Positions 35,872 to 47,835 of a DNA stretch of 64,000 nucleotides are shown here, one piece after another; position 1 is the stretch's first letter; the number at the start of each line of letters is the position of its first letter. The DNA comes from Megascapheus bottae (lineage: Eukaryota > Chordata > Mammalia > Rodentia > Geomyidae), in the NCBI GenBank assembly GCA_024803745.1, contig JANJXV010000024.1:4558106-4622105 (forward strand). The letters run 5' to 3'. The notes beneath the pieces are model-generated. The model was not told the origin of the DNA and searched no databases. It saw only the letters and a program-made list of their open reading frames with translations. The position numbers and the translations under genes were made by a program.

Positions 35872-36835
35872 AAAAAAGAGAAAAGAAAGAAAGAAAGAAA
35901 GAGCAAGCAGGCAAGCAAGCTCCAAGCAAGCAAGCTAAAATGATGACATTGGTTGAGGAGGAGAGAGGTCACATGGGTCAAGGTCAGAAAAGCAGCAGAA
36001 GTCTGGTGTATGAGGAGCAGAAAGGTGCCACATATGGCTGGAATACCACCTTCAAATAGAGAGGCTGAAGAGGAAAATAGAAGCTGCATCCACCAATGTC
36101 TCTGTGTGCTAGAATAAGGGAATGAGACTTTAATGTAAGGGTACAGGAATTCTGTTGAGGATCTTAATGCACATATATTGTCTGGTGGGATGGAGCTGGA
36201 ATGGCTTGAATTGGTCCAGCATGGGGCTGAAGACAAGTTAGAGCCTCATTAAGTACAGGAGGAAGGACAGGAGGCAACATCATGAAGAAAGTGGGAAGGG
36301 GAAAGGATGGAACATAATGATGCATGGGCAAAAGGAGGAGAGAATGAGGAGTCCAGAAGGGTATCCAGCCTTGTTGAGTTATTCAGGTAGAAATATTTGC
36401 CAAGAAAGTACTTGCCAAGATTCAGAAGGGAAGTTGGGGTTGAACTCTCTTGTGTATGGGAGGGGGAAGGGGGTGGAACTGAAGCCAGGGATGAATGAAC
36501 TCCTCAGTAGGTATGAAAAGCACTCTCATTTAGCATCCCAGATGAAAGTGACTTTTTACCCAAGCATTCTTCACTTCCACCTATCTGCATTTTTTAAACT
36601 GTGAATATATTACAGTGATTGGATTCCTTATCTCCGTTTGTGCTGTGGGATTTAGTGGGCAAGGTCTTTTGCTGACATCTAACTTGGTATTCTGGTGGTT
36701 TTCATTCCTCCTATGCAGAAAGCTGGACTGAACCCCATCATAATAGAAGGAAGTGAAGTGACCTCAACATCCTCATCACACAAAGAGAGAGTTAAAGTGA
36801 TAGTCAATGACACTCATTTAAAAAGTGGTTTCAGG

Positions 36836-37090
36836 AGCTAGACGCCAGTGGCTCACGCCTGTAATCTTAGTTACTCAGGAGGCTGAGATCTGAGGGTCAT
36901 GGTTCAAAGCCAGCCCGGGCATGGAAGTGGGAGAGATTCTTATCTCCAGTTAACTACCAGATAACTGGAAGTGGCACTGTGGCTCAAGATGGTAGAACAG
37001 TAATCTTGAGCTGATGAGCTCAGGCACAGCGCTGAGGCCAAGAGTTCAAGCCCAATGACCTAAATAAATAAATAAATAAATAATAAAAAT
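36836..37090 (+). mobile_element. Type A composite SINE with 11-bp target duplication
   Basis: GTGGTTTCAGG occurs at 36825-36835 and 37091-37101. The body is full length with GCCAGTGGCTCACGCC, GAGGCTGAGATCTGAGG, ATCTCCAGTTAACTACC and AGTTCAAGCCCAATGACC, and ends in an (AAAT)n tail. Confidence 0.93.
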
Positions 37091-37401
37091 GTGGTTTCAG
37101 GGAAAGAAACTGAGGTTGTGGTAATGAGATATTTCATAGTGGAATGCTCATTTATAAAATGATGGAAAACAAGGACTTAGAGTATGCCATTCTTCACTGG
37201 TTGTGCAAACAGATCATGAGACGAACAGTAAGGAAGATAGCAGGAGGTTCTTGAGAATTGAGAGCCACTGGTGTGGGAATATCAGTGAAGCTGAAGCCTA
37301 AATAGAGCCTAGAGCCTAGAGTGTCCTGAGGTACTGGAGCACCAAGTAATGGTCCCACAGGGAAGGGAAGAACTGCCTCTGAAGAAAAAAGAGAGGATGC
37401 A

Positions 37402-37586
37402 GGGCCGGGAGTTTGGCCTAGTGGTTAAAGTGCTTGCCTAGCATGCATGAAGACCCGGGTTCGATTCCTCAGTACCACATATATAGAAAAAAGCCGGAAG
37501 TGATGCTGAGGCTCAAGTGGTAGAGCTCTAGCCTTGAGAAAGTCCAAGGACAGTGCTCAGGCCCTGAGCTCAAGCCCAGGACTGGC

Positions 37587-37610
<24 letters not shown>
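37402..37610 (+). mobile_element. Type B SINE with 15-bp target duplication
   Basis: AAAAGAGAGGATGCA lies at 37387-37401 and 37611-37625. The dimer reads GGCCGGGAGTTTGGCCTAGT (A-box), GACCCGGGTTCGATTCCTC (B-box), a TATATAGAAAAAGCCGG linker, AGGCTCAAGTGGTAGAGC (second A-box) and GCTCAAGCCC, with a poly(A) tail of about 27 bases. It is one of the youngest-looking copies here. Confidence 0.96.
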
Positions 37611-37617
<7 letters not shown>

Positions 37618-37949
37618 AGGATGCATCAGCTCGGGGATGGTCTAAAAGTTGGCTTTTTCTGGGGTTTTGATATGAATAGATGAAGTGATAGACTCCAGTG
37701 GAAGAAGAGTTTGGATACTTTTGCCATTTTAGCACAATTTAGAGCTACTTCATCAAGACTCTAGAAAGAGCCTGTTTTGTGTGAAGAGTGTATGTGGAAT
37801 TGACTGATCTTGCTTTGCTTTAATGCATTGATGGCATGCTTCCTTATCATTGTTAGCAGTAGGGCTTTATGGTCTTCAGGACCTACTGTTGATCTTTGTA
37901 AAACACAGAGAGATCATTACCAATATGCTTAAAAATAAAAGATAAGCAT

Positions 37950-38265
37950 TAAGCTTAGGCATTTATATATGCATGTTAAAGCTATTTCTTTTCTTTTCCT
38001 TTATGGTTTATCTCATTTGTAACTGTATCTGACATTTTGCTCCCTGGTACATTGTATATTTTGTATATTTATTTATTTGAAGTAGGAAAGGGAAAGGGAA
38101 AAACAGATGATTGGGAGGAGGTGGGGGGAGGGAAAGGGACCAAAAGCATGAGAAGGTTTACCCCATGTTCCAGAAGTAATATACCCACTACCTGAAGAAC
38201 GTAACTGTAACCCCTCTACACATTACCCCGACAATAAAATATACTCAAAAAAGTCATGGCTATGA
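37950..38265 (+). mobile_element. L1 3' UTR fragment, sense
   Basis: The end (CCACTACCTGAAGAACGTAA, CTGTAACCCCTCTACACATT, CAATAAAATATA) matches the 3' end of the L1 copy at 43745-43860. A GGGAAAGGGAAAAACAG-type G/A-rich part precedes it, as in that copy. It is strongly 5' truncated. Confidence 0.8.
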
Positions 38266-38519
38266 CAGTAGCCATGGGAGGAAAAAAACCTTGCTGCCCC
38301 TCTCAGCCTTAAGCCCATGAGGGAGAGATTTCACATCAAAATTGAAGAATAGAAATCCATTCAGTTTTTTCCTTTTATCTTCTCTTTTCCTTTATTCACT
38401 TTTCTTATTTTCCTTTTATTGCTCTTTTAACTTACTTTTTGTTCATAATTAGAGATCACAAACTTTTGGAAGACATCTAAGGACTAAACATGGCAATAAC
38501 AATTGACTACATTATATCA

Positions 38520-38690
38520 TCTAATTACCATAGTTATATAGCAGGTACTGTGATAATCACAATTCTGGAAATGAGGAGGTGGAGGTCAAAGATATTTAGT
38601 AACTTACCCAAGATCATTTTGCTACCAAGTAACAGTGATCACTGCCAAGTGCCAAAAGGAAGGCTCCCTGAGTGCAGTGCAGGCCCAGTG
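38520..38690 (+). repeat. MIR-like remnant
   Basis: GGAAATGAGGAGGTGGAGGT, TAGTAACTTACCCAAGATCA and CCAAGTAACAGTG follow the MIR core order with many changes. Confidence 0.5.
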
Positions 38691-39340
38691 TCTCAGCATC
38701 ATTTTTATTTCCTCTAATTCAAATAAAGAAATTGTGAAGGATCTGACATAATTTTTGTTTTTTAGCAGATGACCTAAAGAGGCTTAATTATCCCATAGTT
38801 AAGGGTAGCTAGAAAAGAACAATGCTGGTTAACACAGTTCTAATAGTTTATTGTGTGCTCAGACTCCAATCCTCTTGTCATCTTTACCCCCCAAAATTGT
38901 TAACATTTGCTGCCTAAACTCGGTGCTCATCAGCAAGGCCTAGGCAGTTTGAAGCTGGGTGAGGCCTCTGCTGCAGGAAGATGCTCCTTAGAGCTACATG
39001 TATGTTTTTCTTCTCTACATGGAATATCCTTATCCTGACTTTCACCAAAGCTCCCATATGCACTCGAAAGAGAAGATAAACAATTAGAGTTGCTAAAGCA
39101 TGTATGTTTAGAACCACATATCAAACTTCGGTAGGGCAATGCTGAGGGAACTTAACGGCATTGAGAAACCCATCCCCAGAGCTATAAAATTAATAATGGA
39201 GTCAGGGTTCCCAGTGTAAAAACATTTCTGTCTCCACCAACATGCATCTTTCTGACAGCGGAGGAGGACTAGAGGGCTTTGGCTAATAGTTCCCAGACCC
39301 ATACCTCTGGGACCTGGAGGAAGGGCGCTCACTTGTGTGC

Positions 39341-39379
39341 TCTCTCTCTCTCCCTCCCTCCCTCCCTCCCTCCCTCCCT

Positions 39380-39467
<88 letters not shown>

Positions 39468-39540
39468 GCATACACACATTCTCTCTCTCTCTCCCTTCTT
39501 CTCACTCTCTCTTCCTCCCCCCCCCCACCTCTCTACTCTT
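39341..39540. repeat. (TCCC)n(TC)n(AC)n compound repeat
   Basis: TCCC units to about 39387, about 30 TC units to 39448 and AC units to 39467, then CT-rich DNA with a C run. It is about 190 bases of almost pure pyrimidine on one strand. All open frames over it are artefacts. Confidence 0.96.
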
Positions 39541-39999
39541 CCCCTAATTCTTTCCAATCCTGTATCTTTGGAAATTCTTGCCACACCAGCTGACAAAGGC
39601 CCATATGTTGACCATTAGGACATAAAGCAAGATTCACTTAAGCCTGTCATCCAATAGGCTGTTTCTCCTTTGGTTGACTTACATGTTGTCATTAATGACA
39701 CAGATTTATTGAGGGAAGAAAAGAATGTTATGGAGCAAATGTTAGAGACCTTGCATTCATCTAACCATTTCCTCACATTAAAAACTGCAAAGTTAATGTT
39801 ACTCAGGAAAGACAAGATCTGTACTTCTCTCAAATCATTTTGTTTTCCTAGCTTAGAAAAGTTTGGTACAAGAAAGCTATATCATATTAAATTAGCAAAG
39901 TCTTTAACACAATTAACATTGTTCCAATCAGACTCTTTCCTTATTTGATTTACCTAGCTTGCCCAAAGTCATTTCCTACCCCAACTCCTCTTGGACCCT

Positions 40000-40230
40000 T
40001 TGAATAGGGCAACTCCTCACTCCCCCTGCTGAAGCAACCTTCTGATATCCCAGTCATGTCTATGGCTGCCCTTAAGAATTGCTTTCTTCTGCAGCACTGA
40101 CTTTCCTTCCTCCACCTCCTTGTTATGGAAAATCTTTCCATCCTTTAAGATTCTGGCCTATATGAACATCTTCCACAGAGCACTCCCTATCTGGGGCAAA
40201 GCTCTGTTGTCTAGGTTGTGTGGCTCATAA
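40000..40230 (-). repeat. Possible L2-like remnant, antisense
   Basis: CCTTTAAGATTCTGGCC, ATCTTCCACAGAGCACTCCC and the pyrimidine-rich flanks resemble a reversed L2 3' region. Divergence is high, so this is tentative. Confidence 0.3.
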
Positions 40231-41174
40231 GTGTGTAGCAGGAAACAGGGCTAATGTGTGGATTTGTGTCTGGTCTCCCCAAGTACAAGGGTTTATATAG
40301 TGCGCCTATGGTCATCATATATTTGCCAATTTATAAAATATCAAATGAGAAAAACACTCTTCAAACCTAACAGCAGTTCTCCCCTTTCTTCTCTATGGGG
40401 GCACCTTCTCCCAGTTCTCTCAGTGTACATGGTAGGAGAAAAGGGTAGAAACCTTTTCTCTTCCATATGACTTGAGTAAATGATATCCAAACATATTCCA
40501 ACCATGTATGAAGATGGCATTAGAAATCTCACTGAAAACTGTCCACTAATGGGGGTTAGGGTGGGAAAGAGATAATCAAAGAAAGGGTTATTATGAGCAA
40601 ATATAGTATATGCACATCAGAAACACATGCATATGTTATATGCATATTACATCCATAGTAATAAGAATGAAAGGAAATCAGATTCAGGTGAAAGGGTGAG
40701 TGGGTATCAGTGGGGGTGGAGGAGAAGAAATGAAGATGAATGTGGTTAATGAAGTAGTTAATTCAAATATATATGCAAATAGAAGATAAGAGGGGGGAAA
40801 GGAATGAGATAAGGCAGAGTGGTAGTGGGCTGAGTTTGAGCAGGCCACATCCCTGGGTGGAAGTGTCATCTTGAAAACTCTTTGAACAACTAATAAATGA
40901 ATCATCAAAGACTGGAAGACAATGCAAGAATGAAAAGATAAAGTTGAAAGAAATTAACTGAACTACTTAAAGATAATAAAAATGTTTCTAAAAAGTAGAT
41001 TAAAATATAGTGTACTAAGACACAAAGAGAAGCTATTTTAGTCTTGGCTATGCAATTACTTATTATTAGAAATAGTAATGAATAACAATTTATAGCACCA
41101 AAGTCTCTTAAAAATAGTGCAGAGCTCTTTCCTCAATTATTTGAAATGTGTGTAAGTTTAAGGAAAGTATCTGA

Positions 41175-41430
41175 AGCTGGACACGGTGGATCACACCTGT
41201 AATCCTAGATACTCATGAGGCTGAGATCTGAGTATGGCAGTTTAAAGCCAGCCTGGGCACTAAAAAGTCTATGAGAAAAAAAAAGTCTATGAGACTCTTA
41301 TCTCCAATTAATCACCAGAAAACCGGAAGTGGTGCTGTGGCTCAAGAGGTAGGGTGGTAGCCTTGAGCTGAAGAGCTCAGGGACAGCACCCAGGCCCAGA
41401 GTTCAAGTCCCATGATAGAAAAAAATAAAA
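41175..41430 (+). mobile_element. Type A composite SINE with small internal duplication
   Basis: Full length, from GCTGGACACGGTGGATCACA to AGAGTTCAAGTCCCATGA and an A-rich tail. AAAAAGTCTATGAG is repeated in the linker near 41263-41296. GGAAAGTAT and AGAAAGTAT on the flanks are a probable target duplication. Confidence 0.85.
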
Positions 41431-41654
41431 GAAAGTATTTGCTCTTACACCTGTCTGTCATGGGGAAATCTTAAATGAAATATTCAGATACATTATTTTA
41501 CACTACTTTAGCTTGATCCATTTGTTTGCAATTCATAAACATGATAGTCTGAACTAAAAATTTTCTATTCCATATACATGTCCAAAAGAAATCTTGTCAG
41601 AGTTGGAAATAAGAAAAATGGACATTTTATTCCTGAGAGAATTATTTTTTCTTC

Positions 41655-41965
41655 ATTGCTGCTCCTGGGCTTGACCTCTGGGCCCGTGTGCTGTCTCTAA
41701 GCCCTTGTGTTCAAGGTGAGTGCTCTACCATTTGACCACTTAAACTACAGCTCCACTTCTAGCTCTTGTTTTTGTTTGTTTGTTTGTTTTTGTTCAGTTG
41801 TGTGGCCTGGGCACTGTCCCTGAGCTCTTTAGCTCAAGGCAAGAACTTTCCTACTTGAGCCACAGCACCACTTCTTTCTAGCTTTTTTTTGTAGTTTACT
41901 AGAGATAATAAGAGTCTTGAAGATTTTCTTGAATGGGCTGTCTTCGAAATGAGATCCTATTTAAA
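41655..41965 (-). mobile_element. Two type A SINEs, antisense, adjoining
   Basis: An older right arm (41655-41770, GGGCTTGACCTCTGGGCC to CTCCACTTCTAGC) is followed by a TTTG-rich tail and a second copy (41771-41965: TGTCCCTGAGCTCTTTAG, GAGATAATAAGAGTC). The second appears to have inserted in or beside the first. Confidence 0.75.
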
Positions 41966-42149
41966 ACTATTTAAAAAAACAAAATGTTCCTTTTTAAAAT
42001 TTTCACAAAATGTAACCTCATTGTCACTCTTAATTCAAACCAAGGTGTTTTAGTGTTTCCTAAAATACAGTAATTTCACTAAATTTATATTTTGAAAGAC
42101 AACACCAATTATACCTCATATTTATAACATGGTATTGAATATAAAATAC

Positions 42150-43860
42150 TGCTTTTAGAACTGACAACCCAGATATCAAGCCACAGATCTATGGCTACCT
42201 AATCTTGAATAAGGGAGCCATGGAAGAAAGACAGCCTCTTTAACAAATGGTGCTGGCAGAATTGCTTAAGCACCTGCAAAAAACAAGCAGGATCCTTATA
42301 CATTACCCTGCATCAGATCAAAGACCTTGAGGTAAAAGCAGATACCCTGAAAACTTTACAAGAAAGAATAGGAGATATACTAAGTCTCCTTGGCACAGGT
42401 TGAAACTTTCTTAATAAAGACCCAGAAACACATCAAATTGAAGAAAGTTTGAACAAATGGGGACTGCATTAAACTTCAGAGCTTCTGTATATCAAAGGAC
42501 ATAGGTAGCAAGTTAAATAGAAAGCCCACTGCGTGGGAGAAGATCTTCACCAACCATACAACAAAGGCCTCATATCTAAAATATATCTACAGCTAAAAAA
42601 GTTGAATCTCTCCAAAACAAATCTTCAAAGAAACAACCATCCCATTAAAAGGTGAGCTAAAACGGGTACCAAGACATGTGAAAGGGTATCAATGTATGTG
42701 AATTAATGCACCTTCTATCTGGCAAATATCATGTAACCCTTTTACTAATTACAATAAAAAAATCTAAAAAAAGAAATTAAGGAGAACACATAAAAAGATT
42801 GATTGCAAATAAATGTCTGATATCTTTTATAACTAAAAAAAATAAAAAAAAATAAAAGGTGAGCTAAAGGCTTAAAGAGAGACTCCTCTGAAGAGGAAAT
42901 AAAAATGGCCTACAGACACATGAAGAAATGCTGGAGATTCCACTTCACTCCAGTTAGAATAGCCATGATCAAGAAATCTAATAACATCAGATGCTGGTGG
43001 AGATGCAGCCAGGAAGGATCACTACTACATGGTTAAGGGGAGTATAAACTCATTCAATCACTCTGGAAAGCAGTGTGGCCGTTCCTCAAAAGACTAACCA
43101 TAGAGCTCCCCTATGACCCAGCAATTCCACTCTTTGGCATTTACCCAAATGTCCAGAAACAAAGGCATACTACAGCTACTAGCACAGCAATGTTCATTGC
43201 AGCACTATTTACCATAGTGAAGATATGGAACCAACCCAGATGCCCCTCAGTAGATGATTGGATCAAGAAGATGTGGTACTTACACATAAGGGAATTCTAT
43301 CCTGCTATCAGAAAGAATGACATTGCTCCATGAGTAAGGAAATGGAAAGACTTGGAAAAAATCATATTAAGTGAAGTAAACCAGTCCCCAAGGAACATAG
43401 GCTCTATGGTTTCCCTTATTTGTCATAATTAACACACATTTTGGATTCTCCTAACTGAGGATCACACTAGCTCAAAAGCTATGTACATCAGGTCATATAG
43501 TTGGAGAATAAACAAATTGAGCTTTAGGTTAATGATACAAGAGGTTTATCTTGGTGATTGCTGTTATTAATGTACTATGTGAAGTTATTTCTTTTCTCTT
43601 TTTCCCAATTATGGTTAATCTTATGAGGTTATGATATGTGGATTTGTATATGAACTTATTTGGTTTAGTGTATATGAACTTATTTGAACTAGGGAAGGGA
43701 AGGGGGAAAACAAGATGCCTGGGAGGGGGAGAAGGGAGGTAAAGGGACAAAACCATGAGAAATGGTATCAAGGTTCGATAAGTAATGTATCCACTACCTG
43801 ATGAATATAATTGTAACCCCTCTATACATTTTCCCAACAATAAAATACAATAAAAATAGT
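42150..43860 (+). mobile_element. LINE-1 3' portion, sense, interrupted by a small retroposon
   Basis: It contains the 3' part of ORF2 and the 3' UTR. The frame 43073-43333 encodes a typical ORF2 C-terminal stretch with LPYDPAIPLFGIYP and IKIWN-type motifs (here VKIWNQPRCPS), ending in a premature stop. The earlier part (42150-42650) holds more ORF2 with broken frames. The G/A-rich 3' UTR leads to CTGATGAATATAATTG and CAATAAAATACAATAAA. It is 5' truncated, and is split at 42662-42852 by an insertion with a 16-bp target duplication. Confidence 0.92.
42662..42852 (+). mobile_element. 191-bp A-tailed retroposon inside the L1
   Basis: TAAAAGGTGAGCTAAA is present at 42646-42661 and 42853-42868. 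The insert ends in A-rich sequence (AAAAAAATAAAAAAAAATAAAA type). Parts (TGTAACCCTTTTACTAATTA, CAATAAAAAAATC) resemble the L1 3' terminus, so it may be a very short L1 3' end of another subfamily. Confidence 0.88.
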
Positions 43861-46800
43861 ATCACTTATATTAGCAATGGAATTGGCTAACCTGCCTAGT
43901 GATCCCATTGCTAGTAATATAAATAAAAAGCTATCTGGTGGCAGCTCAAATAATAGTTTCATTTGTTTGAGCATCTATTTTATTATAGGGAGATAGCCAG
44001 CAAGTAACAGCTGAAGCTCTGTCCTACGGATGATCCAGAATGTGAGGGTATATTCTATTTAACACCTAAGCTTAAAGGGGTTCCCATAGGTTGTGTGTTG
44101 TATGTGAGTGATGAGAGGAGGAGCTTATTAAATCTCTGCAAGGAAACCAACCTGCCTTTGAATGAGGGAGCTACAATATACTAAAAATATCAGCTTAACT
44201 AATAAATATATGTTATGTTTATGAGTCTCCATCAATTTAGTTCAACACATGGGCATATTCTAGATATTGGGGATCCAGTGAGGAAGACAAATGTGGTTCC
44301 TGTCATCATGTAATCTCCAGTAGAGCCCAATAGGGAAGACAGGTGGACAAATTGTACATTGCCACATGCTACAAATGAATAAATAGAGATCTCCCCTTGC
44401 CAAGTGCATTTTGTCTAGTTCATATTGTGGGAGCAATGTGTAGAAACACTCTCCATATATGATATTTACATGGACCTACAGACATAGAGAAGAATGTAAC
44501 GAATCACCTTCAGTTTATTGTTTGACCATCAGAGCGGATGGTGAACCATTTTCTTATATAGAAAAGACTGGGGGGAAGCTTTTTTTTAAAGAATAGGAAC
44601 AATTCAGGGGTTTAGCTTTGAACAGAAGCCAGTTGGTAAAAATTAGAAATGAAGATGTTTATTAGGGAATTGGACACAATAAGAAGCTGGAGGACACAAA
44701 TGAGAATAGACAAAACATTGAAAGGTATAGAAATGAAAAGACTAAAACAAGAAGAAAGGACACAGAACAAAGAGAGGTCTAGACACAAAAGGATCTAAAT
44801 AAATATTTGTTTAGTGAAGAAATGACAATCCTACAGCTGTATTGATTGGCTAACATGTTCTTATGTTTCTAGTAGTTTCATGGAACACAAGCAGCATTCA
44901 TGTGTTTCTGCAGACTAGCCATAACACAAGATATTTCTAGATTGCCAATCACTGAATACCATGGTTGCCAAATACATAATGTATATAGAGAAAAAAAGGG
45001 ACAGCTTAGAGCTGATACCATTCACAGACTATAACTATTCAGTTTTTAGCAACTTGTTACATAACTGGTAAGCTCCATTTGTTTCTTTAAACTCTCCTGG
45101 AGAAGTGTTGCTTGCTTCTTACATTTGTTCACCTCAGAGTGACCTCTGGCCCAAGTCGGGGTTTTATATTAAAACCAGTGAAAGTGGCCTGTGATTAGGT
45201 GCAGACATTTCCTCTGCAGAGGACAGCAGAATTCCTCAGATCCACCTATCTTTAACTGAAGGGCTTCTTTGATTTACAGATGCCTGGGGCAGTAAGTAAA
45301 GTAGATATCTATTAGAGCCACCAGAGTGCTCATCCAGAGGGGTCAGCCTTCAAGATGTAGCCTCTAACTTGGTCTGCAAAGTGTCACATGCACAGCATCA
45401 CCCGGTTGTTTCTCCTCTTCAAACTGAGCTGCATGAAAGTATTTATAGGTGGCCACCAGAATACTTTTTCTTTCTTCATCGAAGACTAAGAGAGAATGAC
45501 TTGCTATTGACATAATACCATGCACTTTAATTGCTTCCTTTTTCCATTTCTTAGGAACAATAGACAAGGGTTGGAAATTAAAAGGATTCAAGACAACTTG
45601 AGCTAAATAAGTGCCTATTTCTGATCCCTTTGGATTCTTGTCTTTGATCTTACCTCATTAAAGTCCCGTGTCTTTATTATTACCTTTTTATTACACGAGA
45701 TCAGTTCCTCTCCTTATCTAAATTTCATGAGGGAAGAAGTATACTGAAAAAGGAATGGATTATTTTTTATTTATTTATTTTGTTTTTCTTATGATCCCAA
45801 GGCACGTAATCTTGGGCAAGTTAAATTTTATATTACTTTTTAGGCTCATATTTTCCTGGAGATTCTGCCAAGAATGAGGAAGGTGGAAGCATAGACCTGA
45901 CTCAGAGCAGGAACTCAAATGGTGCTCTCAGAGGTCTACTCTCAAGAAAATTCCAGAGTCTCCATCCTGTGACTTTTCTCATGTTGGTTTCTAGTGTTTC
46001 AGGGGTGAAAGCATTTGTTGCCAAAATCTTTTAAGTTAGTTCCTTGCAGTTAAAGAGAAATCCTGGAGATAAAAAGCCCAATGCAAAAGAATCCCTCTTT
46101 TTCACTGGGCCCATGGGATCAGGAGACATTTTGGGTGACATATATTTAGAAGTCTTCAAAAAAGAAAAATCCCCTTTTAAGGGATCGGGGCTCCAAGAAG
46201 AATGAGTATCTCCCTAACTTCGCTCTTCTTCATGGATTTTCCCCAACTTTGATGTGCTTAAGTTTGAAAAACATATAGAAACTCAGGAACCATCCCCAAA
46301 TATGTGACGCCATCAGGTGTCTAAGGAGGTGTCTATGAACTAGGCCTATAGCTTTTATCCACAGCATAAACCTAATTGACATAAAAAGCTGACTTGTTTC
46401 TGTCTATGAGTTGCTCTGAACAGGAAGCCCTTGCTGATCTGCAGTTCAGACATTGTTTACTTGATAATATTCTACCCATAATAGTAAACCACTCTGAACA
46501 TGATAGAGTTCCATTGACCAAAAACCAGATCTTTTCTAAGGCGATGTGACGCCAGTACAGAGGAATGGGTTTCTTGGCTTGAAAGTGACCATTCAGTTAC
46601 AGACTCATCTTTGGAGGTTCCTTAGCTTGACACTATCCAATAGATCCACTGAGATTTTTGAAGCAAGAAACTTCCCCTCTTGTAGGTCTCAGAACTTTCT
46701 GTCACATGTCTCTGCTTCTACAAACAGAGGTTATAGGACTCTAGGATAATTCCATGCCTAGAAACTTCTATAATTGTTTGAGCTAGTTAGTATATCACAT

Positions 46801-47327
46801 GACATAAAAGTTTATCCCAGCCAGGGGGAAACTTCATCTTTAGAAATCCATTATCCTCACAACCAAAAGCGAGGTCCATGGCATGGGCTGAAACAGCAGC
46901 TCATTCCTATGGCTACTTCTACATCACTCAGAATATGAACAAAGTATATTCTTTCAACAAGTGTGACTTTTACCTACAGAATATCAAACAGCCTGAATCA
47001 CATTTTCATAAAATTAAGCATCCCTGATCACCAGAATTAAAAAGAAATATTATAAGGTTGCATGGCTCTGCTAAAAGTATCAATTATGCATACCTCAGAT
47101 AATTGACAAATTATCTAGGAATCTTACTGGAAACCTGATCCAACCAACTGGAACTGGCTGTGAGAAGGAGAAGGAGAAAGAGGAAAAGGAAGAGAACACA
47201 TTCACACAGAAAAGAATAGGAAGGAAAGGAGAGGAAAACGAAAAAAGAAAAAGGAGGAGGTGGATGCTGATTCATCAACTGCAATCAAGAACCAAACAAA
47301 AAAATCTTATTTTGAAAGTTGGATAAG

Positions 47328-47526
47328 TGGGGCCAGGAGTTTGGCCTAGTGGTTAAAGTGCTTGCCTAGCATGCACAAAGACCCGGGTTCGATTCCTTGG
47401 TACCACATATATAGAAAAAGCTGGAAGTGGTGCTGAGGCTCAAGTGGTAGAGCTCTAACCTTGAGAAAGTCCAAGGACAGTGCTCAGGCCCTGAGCTCAA
47501 GCCCAGGACTGGCAAAAAAAAAAAAA
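47328..47526 (+). mobile_element. Type B SINE with 14-bp target duplication
   Basis: GAAAGTTGGATAAG lies at 47314-47327 and 47527-47540. The dimer is near-identical to the copy at 37402-37610, including GACCCGGGTTCGATTCC and GAGAAAGTCCAAGGACAG, with a short poly(A) tail. Confidence 0.96.
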
Positions 47527-47719
47527 GAAAGTTGGATAAGCTAAACTGTAAGATAGCATAGGAACAAATGTGTAAATAAATAACATAGCTTTTTTAGAAA
47601 GCCAGCTCTTCTGTGTGTCCTGTGCCTAGAACTGCTGGAGACAGTGTAGAAAAATTGAAAAGACAGACAGCTTTGTTCTACATCTTACCAGGCATGGAAA
47701 AAGTGCTCACTTCTCCATG

Positions 47720-47835
47720 CTGCAGTTTCCTCTCCCACAAAATGGGATAACAACATACTCATCTTACATACTTCTTGTTAGGGCTAGGGAGGGAAGGTAG
47801 AGGAAGCCCTGGCATATGATTGATGCTGAAGACAT
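47720..47835 (+). repeat. MIR-like remnant
   Basis: GCAGTTTCCTCTCCCACAAA, ATGGGATAACAACATACTC and CTGGCATATGATTGATGCTG follow the MIR consensus order (cytosine-rich core, then the GGATAATAA- and CTGGCACATAG-type blocks). Confidence 0.55.

Noticed and set aside
37402..37480. tRNA-like A and B boxes that could suggest a tRNA gene
   Set aside because: The boxes belong to the first monomer of a type B SINE with a poly(A) tail and target duplications. There is no complete cloverleaf and the same unit recurs at several sites.
39279..39618. Long Ser/Leu/Pro open frames on several frames
   Set aside because: They are translations of (TCCC)n and (TC)n simple repeats.
43073..43333. Possible host gene exon encoding an 86-residue peptide
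   Set aside because: The peptide is the conserved L1 ORF2 C-terminal region within a 5'-truncated L1.
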